Assembly: GCA_947089585.1 (NCBI GenBank)
Contig: CAMULB010000004.1
Span: forward strand, 1 to 44,804
Reading direction: 5' to 3'
DNA from: an uncultured Lachnospiraceae bacterium
GTDB taxonomy: Bacteria; Bacillota; Clostridia; Lachnospirales; Lachnospiraceae
DNA: 44,804 nucleotides
Each line of letters starts with the position of its first letter. The stretch's first letter is position 1. The position numbers and the translations under genes were made by a program. The notes beneath the pieces were generated by a model. The model was given only the letters and a program-made list of their open reading frames with translations. It searched no databases and was not told the DNA's origin. Below, piece by piece: positions 27,525 through 35,478 of this stretch.

Positions 27525-28151
27525 TTCTACGACATAAAAGTCATAGGCGTTGATCACCGTCGTCTTTCCGAAGGTATCCTTGCGCTTGAAGTCTCTGGAA
27601 TAGTTGGCATGAACATGTCCGTGAAAAAAGAACTTGGGCTCATACTTTTCCATCAGCGTGCGAAAGACCTGAAAGCCCCGGTGTGGCAGGTCCTCCAGAT
27701 CGTTGACTTGAAAGGCGGGTGCATGTCCAACCAGAATATCGAAGCCTTTATGGCGGTGCAGCTTGAACTGCAGCCTGCGCACACGCTTCTTCATCTCCCG
27801 TTCCGTATATTGGTGCGGGGCGTCGGGAAGGTAGCGCATCGAGCCGCCCAGCCCCAGAATGCGCACGCCCTGAAAGACAAAAATATCGTCTTCAATGCAG
27901 ATGCAGCCCTCAGGCGGTTTGCGCTCATATTTGTTGTCGTGGTTGCCGTGGACATAGAGTACAGGGGCATGACAGAGGGTGGCAAAGAAGCTTAAATATT
28001 CCGGGGCCAGGTCTCCGCAGGAGATGATCAGGTCAATGTCTTTCATCCGTTCCGGTTCGTAATAGTCGTACAGCAGTTTGGATTCGTGGTCGGTGAGAAC
28101 CATGATCTGCAAAGGGCCGGTTTTGATCTCAGTTTTCTGTTTTATTTTCAT
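27507..28151 (-). CDS. Metallophosphoesterase, calcineurin-like
   Basis: A 214-residue metal-dependent phosphoesterase. Motifs: LTDHES (Asp21, with Glu23 where most members have the DxH histidine), CGD (Asp47), GNHD (69-72), GH (142-143) and HGHVH (177-181). The DxE form of the first motif occurs in a subset of small bacterial members, as far as I recall. The substrate is unknown; phosphodiesters or nucleotides are likely. The ATG lies inside the 3' end of the upstream BMP-fusion gene (23-base overlap). The only ribosome site is the weak GCAGGG, so translation is probably coupled to that gene. ATG 28103 is an alternative start with no better site. Confidence 0.87.
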   Translation of the reverse strand: MKIKQKTEIKTGPLQIMVLTDHESKLLYDYYEPERMKDIDLIISCGDLAPEYLSFFATLCHAPVLYVHGNHDNKYERKPPEGCICIEDDIFVFQGVRILGLGGSMRYLPDAPHQYTEREMKKRVRRLQFKLHRHKGFDILVGHAPAFQVNDLEDLPHRGFQVFRTLMEKYEPKFFFHGHVHANYSRDFKRKDTFGKTTVINAYDFYVVEYPLPD

Positions 28152-30063
28152 CTATTTTAATGCCCTGCAGCTGTACCAGCGTCTGGGCTTCCTCCGTCAG
28201 TTCTTCAAATTCCGGAATCTGTCCGACGACATTGTCCGCCAGCCAGTCCATCGTGATAATTTCATCTGCGTCGAGATTCTCCCCCTCCCGGCTGCGCAGT
28301 ACGCCGTCCTGGGAATAAATTTCTCCGTCAAAGGGGTGAAAGCTTCCGTTGCGGATCGAATGCTTTAGAAATACGATCAGCTGGTGAATGCCATGCGGGA
28401 TATCGGGAGAGCAGATGATGTCGATGACCTCAGCCGACAGGCCCCACCAATAATTTACCGCCTTCTTACCCTTTTCTGCGCTGGCCTCATTCACGCCGCT
28501 GGCCAGGCTGCGGACAATCCGTTCGTAGAATTTGCCCCAGTGCCAGAGCGGGGTTGCCAGATTGGCAAAGCTTCCATCCTCATGCTTCTCATACAGTCCG
28601 TATTCCCGCGAGGCATTTTGAGGCGTAATCATGTCAGTGTCCGAGATAAAAACGATCCCGGCCTGCTGCAGCTTTTTTCTGGCATTCTGATTTTTGATCC
28701 GAGACCATTCCAGATGCACCTTCACATAGGGGTTGATCATGCGCGCGCCCAAGGCGAAGGCGTTAATGTTCGCGATCGTTCCGTAGATGGGATAATCCGC
28801 CACATAGCCCAGCTGGTTGGTGCGCGATACGGCGGCGGCAATTGCGCCGATGAGAAATTTTGATTCGTACATGCGGGCGTAATAGGTGCAGATGGAGGTA
28901 TAGGACATTTTCACGGAGCAGTTGTAAATCTTCACCTTGGGATGCTTAATGGCAGAGCGTACACTTTGGTTGATCATCTGGGTGGCAGTCGTAAAGATTA
29001 AGTTGCAGCCCTGGGAAATCGCAGCTTCAATTGCAGCCTCCACCTGCTCGTCGTTGTTGGCCTGGTCATACGCCAGGGTCTGAATCCGTCCGTGGAATGC
29101 CTGCTCCAGATACATGCGCCCCAGCTCATGTGTATAAGTCCAGCTGGAGGTCTCCGTTGTCTTGGGGTGGACGAACGCGACCTTGAAATCCTCAGGCATC
29201 GTGATTCCGGCCGGAAGCAGGCGGTTTAAGAGGTTGGGCTTGGCTTCCTGCGGGTTCTCGACCAGCTTTACCTGACTGCCCTTGTCCGTTAAAAGGATCT
29301 CCATCCATATTTTCTGCAGCGACTGGAACATCTCTTGTGTGGTTTCTTGTTTGGTCTGGTCATAGCCATAGATCTTTACATAGGATAAAAAAGCGTCGCT
29401 GACCGTAATCGAGAGCTTTTCACTGTGGGAGCTGCGAAATGCTTCCGCAAAACGATTGTAGGCCGAGCGAAAGCGTATGCGTTCCTCTTCGTCCCAAATC
29501 TCATTTTCCTTCTTGCACATGACCTGTAACAGCTTCTTGTAGCTGCCTTCCCGCGTGAACCAGATATCACAGTGGTGCGAGACCTCAAAGAAATCAAGAA
29601 ATTCATAGTAGAGCCGATTTTCTTTGTCGTCGCTCCGTTTGGGAACCAGACGGGTTACGGTGCCCTGAATGCTGTAAGTCTCTAAGTACTTCATTACGCT
29701 GACGCGCTTGTTGCCCTCCAGGACATAGAAACGGTTCATGAATTCGTAAGCGACAATCGGGTCCTGGATGCCTTCTTCAATTTGGTGGCTGAAAAGGGCA
29801 GACCATTTGAAGCTGAATTCCGATTCCTCAGGCAGCAGCGGCATGAAGTTATCGGCAAAGGCGTTGGTGCGCCCTGCGGTCTTGGTGCCGACGATGCGGG
29901 ATAACGGGATATCCATCAGTCCTAAGTTGACCGTCTGTGCGACCTCCGTATAAGATAAAATATCGTCCAGTACTGGAAGATATGGGTAGCTTCCTCTGGT
30001 AAGCGCGGCGCGATAGCTGCGCCGTCCCTGCTTCAGGGCAGCGGCATAATCAATTGATGACAC
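28129..30063 (-). CDS. Cytoplasmic fusion of a ParB-like domain and a BMP (PnrA/Med-type) domain
   Basis: A 644-residue protein without signal peptide, lipobox or membrane helix. Residues ~50-140 resemble ParB/Srx-type nucleotide-binding domains: IPLSRIVGT, then DPIVAYEFMNRFYVLEGNKR with EGNKRVSV at 116-123, matching the GxxR box. A helical middle follows. From ~293 to ~540 it reads as a basic-membrane-protein (BMP) domain (DFKVAFVHP, GCNLIFTTATQM, IGAIAAAVSRTNQLGYVADYPI). BMP proteins are normally secreted nucleoside-binding lipoproteins; here the domain is inside the cell, as in the regulator Med. GTG 30063 has GGGAGGA 7 bases upstream; an ATG at 30093 would put that site inside the gene. 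It overlaps the phosphoesterase gene. A nucleoside-responsive regulator is a reasonable guess. Confidence 0.82.
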   Translation of the reverse strand: MSSIDYAAALKQGRRSYRAALTRGSYPYLPVLDDILSYTEVAQTVNLGLMDIPLSRIVGTKTAGRTNAFADNFMPLLPEESEFSFKWSALFSHQIEEGIQDPIVAYEFMNRFYVLEGNKRVSVMKYLETYSIQGTVTRLVPKRSDDKENRLYYEFLDFFEVSHHCDIWFTREGSYKKLLQVMCKKENEIWDEEERIRFRSAYNRFAEAFRSSHSEKLSITVSDAFLSYVKIYGYDQTKQETTQEMFQSLQKIWMEILLTDKGSQVKLVENPQEAKPNLLNRLLPAGITMPEDFKVAFVHPKTTETSSWTYTHELGRMYLEQAFHGRIQTLAYDQANNDEQVEAAIEAAISQGCNLIFTTATQMINQSVRSAIKHPKVKIYNCSVKMSYTSICTYYARMYESKFLIGAIAAAVSRTNQLGYVADYPIYGTIANINAFALGARMINPYVKVHLEWSRIKNQNARKKLQQAGIVFISDTDMITPQNASREYGLYEKHEDGSFANLATPLWHWGKFYERIVRSLASGVNEASAEKGKKAVNYWWGLSAEVIDIICSPDIPHGIHQLIVFLKHSIRNGSFHPFDGEIYSQDGVLRSREGENLDADEIITMDWLADNVVGQIPEFEELTEEAQTLVQLQGIKIDENKTEN

Positions 30064-30259
30064 GGTAAAAATCCTCCCGAATGTTTTTATCATAGAAAAC
30101 AGCAGCGGTCCGCATAAACTTCCCGTTTAAAACAGCAGCGGGCAGCGGCCTGTTTATCATATTTCATATCTTATCACGTCATTCCTCAATTGTCATTCAA
30201 AACATATGTTCCATCTACCAAAGAACCGCACTTTATGATAGAATTCAAGTATTAGAATA

Positions 30260-30295
30260 TGTAAATCGAATAACATATTTTTTAACATATATAAT
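30260..30295 (+). promoter_or_regulatory. LacI-type operator and -10 box before the alpha-galactosidase
   Basis: TGTAAATCGAATAACA (30260-30275) has dyad symmetry at 12 of 16 positions around a central TCGA, the LacI-family pattern. A perfect TATAAT follows at 30290-30295, but no good -35 is seen; the operator covers that place. The rest of the 250-base gap 30064-30313 is AT-rich with no gene. Confidence 0.5.
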
Positions 30296-30313
30296 CAAAG
30301 GAGACAGATCGTC

Positions 30314-32497
30314 ATGGGGATTATTTTTTCTGAAAAGGAGAAAACTTTTACACTGCATACCGCAAATTCGACTTACCAGATGCAGGTGGATGCATACGGT
30401 TTTTTACTGCACCTTTACTATGGGCGCAGAACCGAAGGATGTATGGATTATCTGCTTTGCTACGCGGACCGCGGGTTTTCCGGCAATCCGTATGATGCGG
30501 GGGTGGATCGAACGTATTCAATGGACGTTCTTCCACAAGAGCTGCCCACCCATGGAACCGGCGATTATCGCAGTCCGGCGGTGGTGATTCGCAATGTGGA
30601 CGGCTCTTATGGATGCGACTTCCGCTATCAGGGCTATCGCATTGCCGATGGAAAGTATGCGCTCCCCGGACTGCCGGCGGTGTACGCGCGTGATGATGAA
30701 GCACAGACCCTGGAAATTGATTTAAAGGATCGGGCCACCGGCGTGGAAATTACGTTATTTTACGGCGTACTGCCGTCTTTGGATCTGATTACCAGAAGCG
30801 CCTGTGTCCGCAACAATGAGGCGGGCAAGATCTATCTGGAGAAGATACAGACTGCTTGTCTTGACTGGGTGGGCGGAGCATATGATCTGATCACCTTCTA
30901 TGGCCGTCATGCGATGGAACGCAATGTGCAGCGGACGAGGATCGCCCATGGCGCGCAGGTGATCGGCAGCCGCCGGGGTACGTCCAGCCACCAATATAAT
31001 CCGATGATGATTGTCGCCGGCCAGGAGACGACTGAGGAGAGCGGCAGCTGCTATGCGGTGTCCTTTTTGTACAGCGGCAGCTTTAAGGGCGAGGCGGAAC
31101 AGGATCAGTTTGGCCAGACCCGTGTGCAGCTGGGACTGTCCGACGAGCTGTTTTCTTATCCGCTTGAGGCCGGGGAATGCTTTTATGCGCCGGAGGTGGT
31201 ATTAAGCTACAGTGACAAGGGTCTCTCCCGGCTGTCGCAGAATCTGCATGAAGGGTTCCGCACACATTTATGCCGGGGAAAATACCGGGATCTGGTGCGG
31301 CCGATTCTATTGAACAGCTGGGAGGCTTCGTATTTTGACTTTGACGGGGAGGCGATTTATCAGTTTGCCAAGAATGCGGTTGATCTCGGTGTGGAGATGC
31401 TGGTGCTTGATGACGGTTGGTTTGGAAAACGCGACGATGATTTGAGCGGACTGGGGGACTGGTACGTCAACGAAGAGAAGCTGGGAGAGAAGCTGGAGCA
31501 TTTGATTGACCGGATCAACGGCTTGGGACTCAAATTTGGGATTTGGTTTGAGCCTGAAGGGATCAATGAGGACAGCGATCTCTACCGGGCGCATCCAGAC
31601 TGGGTGCTGGCGGTGCCTGGACGGGATCCGGTGCGGGCACGTTACCAGCTGGTATTGGATTTTTCAAGGAAAGAAGTCATTGATTATATATTTGAAGCGA
31701 TGTGCAAGGTTCTGGACAAAGGAAACATTGAATATGTCAAATGGGATATGAACCGCAGCCTGTCCGACTGTTTTTCCAGAGGAACGAAGGATCAGGGCAG
31801 AGTGATGCACGACTATGTTTTGGGCTTATATGATTTACAGGAACGGATTCTTGCGCGTTATCCCAATCTGCTGCTGGAGGGCTGCAGCGGCGGCGGCGGA
31901 CGGTTCGATGCGGGGATGCTGTATTACACGCCGCAGATCTGGTGCAGTGATAACAGCGACGCCATCGACCGGGTTAGAATTCAGTATGGAACATCCTTTG
32001 GCTATCCGATTTCGACCGTGGGCTCCCATGTGTCGGCGACGCCCAATCATCAGACCGGACGGGTGACGCCGTTTGCGACCAGAGGAATTACCGCTATGGC
32101 CGGTACCTTTGGCTATGAACTGGATCCCAGAAAGCTTTCCGAGGAAGAGAAGGCAGAGATGCGGACGCAGATTGCGACTTATAAGCGATATGGAGCACTG
32201 ATTCAGACGGGCGCTTACTTTCGGCTGACCAATCCTTTTACGGAGGAGGTCGGCGCCTGGCAGTTCCTGTCAAAGGATCAATCGGAGCTTCTGGTCAATG
32301 CGGTGATGCTGGAGATTCATGGAAATATGCCCGTGAATTACCTGCGCTTGAAGGGGCTGCCCAAGGGCTGCCTGTACCAGGAGGAAAGCAGCAAGGCGGT
32401 GTATGCTTCGGATGCGCTGATGGAGGCGGGGCTTCCGCTTCCGGTGGAGATGGGAGAATATCAATCCTACCAATTCCATTTTACGAAGGTATCCTAG
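30314..32497 (+). CDS. Alpha-galactosidase, GH36
   Basis: A 727-residue GH36 alpha-galactosidase that frees galactose from raffinose-type sugars and melibiose by a retaining mechanism. The nucleophile is Asp478 in VKWDMNRS. The acid/base Asp lies in WCSDNSDAID (Asp546 or Asp549). The substrate-pocket segments LDDGWFGKR, GLKFGIWFEPE and LEGCSGGGGRFD are all present. The length matches the long bacterial GH36 group. There is no signal peptide, so it works in the cytoplasm on imported sugar. AAAGGAGA lies about 12 bases before the ATG. It heads a locus with GH13_4, fructokinase, GH32 and LacI genes and has a LacI-type operator. Confidence 0.94.
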   Translation: MGIIFSEKEKTFTLHTANSTYQMQVDAYGFLLHLYYGRRTEGCMDYLLCYADRGFSGNPYDAGVDRTYSMDVLPQELPTHGTGDYRSPAVVIRNVDGSYGCDFRYQGYRIADGKYALPGLPAVYARDDEAQTLEIDLKDRATGVEITLFYGVLPSLDLITRSACVRNNEAGKIYLEKIQTACLDWVGGAYDLITFYGRHAMERNVQRTRIAHGAQVIGSRRGTSSHQYNPMMIVAGQETTEESGSCYAVSFLYSGSFKGEAEQDQFGQTRVQLGLSDELFSYPLEAGECFYAPEVVLSYSDKGLSRLSQNLHEGFRTHLCRGKYRDLVRPILLNSWEASYFDFDGEAIYQFAKNAVDLGVEMLVLDDGWFGKRDDDLSGLGDWYVNEEKLGEKLEHLIDRINGLGLKFGIWFEPEGINEDSDLYRAHPDWVLAVPGRDPVRARYQLVLDFSRKEVIDYIFEAMCKVLDKGNIEYVKWDMNRSLSDCFSRGTKDQGRVMHDYVLGLYDLQERILARYPNLLLEGCSGGGGRFDAGMLYYTPQIWCSDNSDAIDRVRIQYGTSFGYPISTVGSHVSATPNHQTGRVTPFATRGITAMAGTFGYELDPRKLSEEEKAEMRTQIATYKRYGALIQTGAYFRLTNPFTEEVGAWQFLSKDQSELLVNAVMLEIHGNMPVNYLRLKGLPKGCLYQEESSKAVYASDALMEAGLPLPVEMGEYQSYQFHFTKVS

Positions 32498-32563
32498 CTG
32501 CCTTTTGGGGGTATGGGGCTAAAATATCGAGCTTGGGAATTGTTCAGAAAGGAGTATGTAACC

Positions 32564-34402
32564 ATGAAAATCGAAGAGATCTTCCAGAAACGTTTAGAAA
32601 CCCGTCACGACGAGCTGCGTTGGCTGTATATGGAGCTGTATCAAAACGGCGATATGTTTGCGGAGCTGTGTGAACAGATGTATGAATTTGCGGTAAAACG
32701 GGCGCCGGAATTCCGCAAATTGGATACGCAAAGAGAGAAGGAGCCCAGATGGTTTTATAAAAATGATATGCTTGGCATGATGCTGTATATTGATAATTTT
32801 GCAGGCAATTTAAAGGGGGTAAAGGCCAAGCTGGATTATCTTAACTCCTGCAATGTCAACTGCATCCATTTGATGCCGTTTCTGGAATCCCCGAAGGGCC
32901 GGTCGGACGGCGGATATGCAGTGGCGGATTTCCGCAAGGTGCAGCCGGAGCTGGGAACGATGAAGGATCTGGTCGAGCTTTCCAAGGCCTGCCATAAGAA
33001 AAAAATAAATCTCTGTATGGATTTTGTGATGAATCACACCTCGGAAGATCACGAGTGGGCGAAGCGGGCCCGTCAGGGAGACGGAGAATATATGAGCCGT
33101 TATTTCTTCTATGACAATCCGTCGATTCCGCAGCAGTACGACCGTACCGTGCCGCAGGTATTTCCGACCTCGGCGCCGGGCAACTTTACCTACCTGCCGG
33201 AGATGGGACAGTATGTGATGACTTCATTTTATCCGTATCAATGGGATTTGAATTATAAGAATCCGCGGGTATTCAACGAGATGATGTATAACTTCCTGTT
33301 CCTGGCCAATCAGGGAATGGACATCATTCGGATTGACGCCGTTCCCTATATCTGGAAGGAGCTGGGAACGCAATGCCGCAACCTGCCCCAGGTACATACG
33401 ATCGTGCGCATGATGCGTCTGATCAGCGAGATTGTGTGCCCCAGTGTGCTGCTGCTGGGCGAGGTGGTGATGGAACCGGAGAAGGTGGTGCCGTATTTCG
33501 GAACCGTGGAAAAGCCAGAATGCCACATGCTTTACAATGTGACGACGATGGCAACCACCTGGCACAGTCTGGCGACCAGAGATATCCGTCTCTTGAGAAA
33601 GCAGATGGACATTGTATGCGGATTGCCGAAGGATTATTTGTTCCTCAACTATCTGCGCTGCCATGACGACATCGGCTGGGGACTGGATTATGCGACGCTC
33701 AAAGGCTGGGGCATGGATGAAGCGGGGCACAAGCGTTATCTGAATCAGTATTTCAGCGGCCGATATACGGGTAGCGAGAGCCGGGGGGAGCTGTACAACG
33801 ATGATCCGGTGACTCAGGATGCCCGGTTCTGCGGCACTACGGCCTCCATGTGCGGCGTGGAAAGCGCGCTCTATGAAAAAAATGATGAGAAGCTGGCCAA
33901 TGCAATCAGCCTGGATCTGATGCTTCATGCGTATATGCTGACACAGTCGGGCATTCCAATGCTCTACAGCGGAGACGAGATCGGGCAGATTAACGACTAT
34001 ACCTACCGGGAGGATCCAGAGAAACGGGAGGATTCCCGCTATATTCATCGGGGCAAATTCCAGTGGGATCTGGCCAAGAAGAATCAGGAGCCAGGTTCCC
34101 TGCAGGAGCAGATCTTTTGCGGATTGCAGAAGCTGGAAGAAATTCGCCGCAGCAGAGATGTATTTGACAGCAGCACGCCCGTCTATACCTATGACGTGAA
34201 GGATGATGCGATTCTTGGGATTCTGCGGGAAAATGAAAAGGAACGTTTCATTGCGCTGTTTAATTTTTCGGATTATGAGAGAACTGCCTGGATGGAGGAG
34301 GAAGGGGAATTCACCGACCTGATGACGGGCAAAAAGGTGGAGCTTTGCAACCTGACCATACCGGGACATGGATTCTTATGGGCTTCCAAGGCGCGGTCCT
34401 AA
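32564..34402 (+). CDS. GH13_4 amylosucrase-like sucrose enzyme
   Basis: A 612-residue GH13 subfamily 4 protein. It aligns through its whole length with amylosucrase as I remember it: LHLMPFLESPKGRSDGGYAV-type barrel start, FQWDLNY-like YQWDLNYKNP, IIRIDAVPYIWKELGT with nucleophile Asp258, acid/base Glu300 in LLGEVV, HDDIGW (367-372), and EDSRYIHR. Such enzymes transfer glucose from sucrose to alpha-glucan or water, releasing fructose. Sucrose phosphorylase (GH13_18) and isomaltulose-type enzymes fit less well. It lacks a signal peptide. AAAGGAG is 9 bases before the ATG. The gap from the GH36 gene is short, so the two are co-transcribed, and sucrose left by GH36 is the obvious substrate. Confidence 0.87.
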   Translation: MKIEEIFQKRLETRHDELRWLYMELYQNGDMFAELCEQMYEFAVKRAPEFRKLDTQREKEPRWFYKNDMLGMMLYIDNFAGNLKGVKAKLDYLNSCNVNCIHLMPFLESPKGRSDGGYAVADFRKVQPELGTMKDLVELSKACHKKKINLCMDFVMNHTSEDHEWAKRARQGDGEYMSRYFFYDNPSIPQQYDRTVPQVFPTSAPGNFTYLPEMGQYVMTSFYPYQWDLNYKNPRVFNEMMYNFLFLANQGMDIIRIDAVPYIWKELGTQCRNLPQVHTIVRMMRLISEIVCPSVLLLGEVVMEPEKVVPYFGTVEKPECHMLYNVTTMATTWHSLATRDIRLLRKQMDIVCGLPKDYLFLNYLRCHDDIGWGLDYATLKGWGMDEAGHKRYLNQYFSGRYTGSESRGELYNDDPVTQDARFCGTTASMCGVESALYEKNDEKLANAISLDLMLHAYMLTQSGIPMLYSGDEIGQINDYTYREDPEKREDSRYIHRGKFQWDLAKKNQEPGSLQEQIFCGLQKLEEIRRSRDVFDSSTPVYTYDVKDDAILGILRENEKERFIALFNFSDYERTAWMEEEGEFTDLMTGKKVELCNLTIPGHGFLWASKARS

Positions 34403-34410
34403 AAAAACAA

Positions 34411-34439
34411 TTTACAAATGATGTCAGACAGTTTATAAT
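34411..34439 (+). promoter_or_regulatory. Promoter of the fructokinase-GH32 genes
   Basis: TTTACA (34411-34416), a 17-base spacer and TATAAT (34434-34439), about 60 bases before the kinase start. A second TTGACA at 34456 lacks a good -10. Confidence 0.7.
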
Positions 34440-34499
34440 ATAAGTATTTAAAAATTTGACAATCAATCAATATGTGTGTCTGATGAGGAGGATACAGGG

Positions 34500-35468
34500 A
34501 TGAATAGATATGATGTAGTTGCTCTGGGGGAGCTGCTGATTGATTTTACGGAAGGGGGAGTGAGCCCTCAGGGGAACCCTGTTCTGGAAGCCAATCCTGG
34601 CGGAGCGCCGTGCAACGTTCTTTCCATGCTGGGGAATCTGGGGCATCGGACGGCGTTTATCGGCAAGGTGGGAGCGGATATGTTCGGAGCGCAGTTAGAG
34701 CAGGCGATCCGGGAGGTGGGAATCGACACCATCGGTTTGAAAAAGGATCCGACGGTGCACACAACGCTAGCTTTTGTCCATACTCAGCCGGACGGCGACC
34801 GGGAGTTTTCTTTTTACCGCAATCCAGGGGCAGATATGATGCTGTCCCCGGAGGATTTGAATGAAGATTTGATTCGTAATTGCCGGATTTTTCACTTTGG
34901 AACCCTGTCAATGACGCATCCGTCCTGCCGGGAGGCCACCAAGCGCGCATTGGACGTGGCAAAGGAGGCAGGGGCGTTGATTTCCTTTGACCCCAACCTG
35001 CGCGAGCCGCTGTGGAATTCATTGGAGGAGGCGAAGGAGCAGGTGGACTATGGGCTGCGCCGCTGCCAGATTCTGAAGATTTCCGACAACGAGATTCAGT
35101 GGTTTACGAACGAATCGGACTACGACGCGGGGATTTGTAAGCTTCAGGAGGAATATCAGATTCCGTTGATTCTGCTTTCCATGGGCAAGGAGGGCAGCCG
35201 GGCGTATACCCTCAAACAGCGGGCGGAGCGCCCCGGAATCATCCGCGAGAACACGATCGAGACGACCGGAGCGGGCGATACCTTTTGTGCCTGTATCCTC
35301 CATGGAATTTTAAGTCGTGGCTTTCAGGACTATTCTAAGGAGGAGTTAGAGGAGATGCTGGCGTTTGCCAATGGGGCGGCTTCGATTATTACGACAAGAA
35401 AGGGAGCACTGCGGGTGATGCCGACGAAGCAGGAGATTGAGGAGACGTTAGCCGCACATAAGAAATGA
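34500..35468 (+). CDS. scrK: Fructokinase, PfkB family
   Basis: A 322-residue ribokinase/PfkB-family sugar kinase that phosphorylates fructose with ATP. The first signature is the glycine-rich NPGGAPCNV region. The second is ETTGAGDTFCACI with GAGD at 257-260, where Asp260 is the catalytic base. The length is typical. GAGGAGG lies 8 bases before ATG 34500. The GH32 gene begins just after the stop. In this locus fructose comes from sucrose cleavage by the GH13_4 and GH32 enzymes, which supports fructokinase over other PfkB activities such as gluconate kinase. Confidence 0.87.
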   Translation: MNRYDVVALGELLIDFTEGGVSPQGNPVLEANPGGAPCNVLSMLGNLGHRTAFIGKVGADMFGAQLEQAIREVGIDTIGLKKDPTVHTTLAFVHTQPDGDREFSFYRNPGADMMLSPEDLNEDLIRNCRIFHFGTLSMTHPSCREATKRALDVAKEAGALISFDPNLREPLWNSLEEAKEQVDYGLRRCQILKISDNEIQWFTNESDYDAGICKLQEEYQIPLILLSMGKEGSRAYTLKQRAERPGIIRENTIETTGAGDTFCACILHGILSRGFQDYSKEELEEMLAFANGAASIITTRKGALRVMPTKQEIEETLAAHKK

Positions 35469-35478
35469 GGTGATGGAC

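Noticed and set aside
33224-34369. 381-codon minus-strand open frame
   Set aside because: Antisense to the GH13_4 gene, whose catalytic motifs are unmistakable; no start signal.
32564-34402. Sucrose phosphorylase
   Set aside because: The nucleophile and HDDIGW regions match GH13_4 amylosucrase-type enzymes rather than GH13_18.
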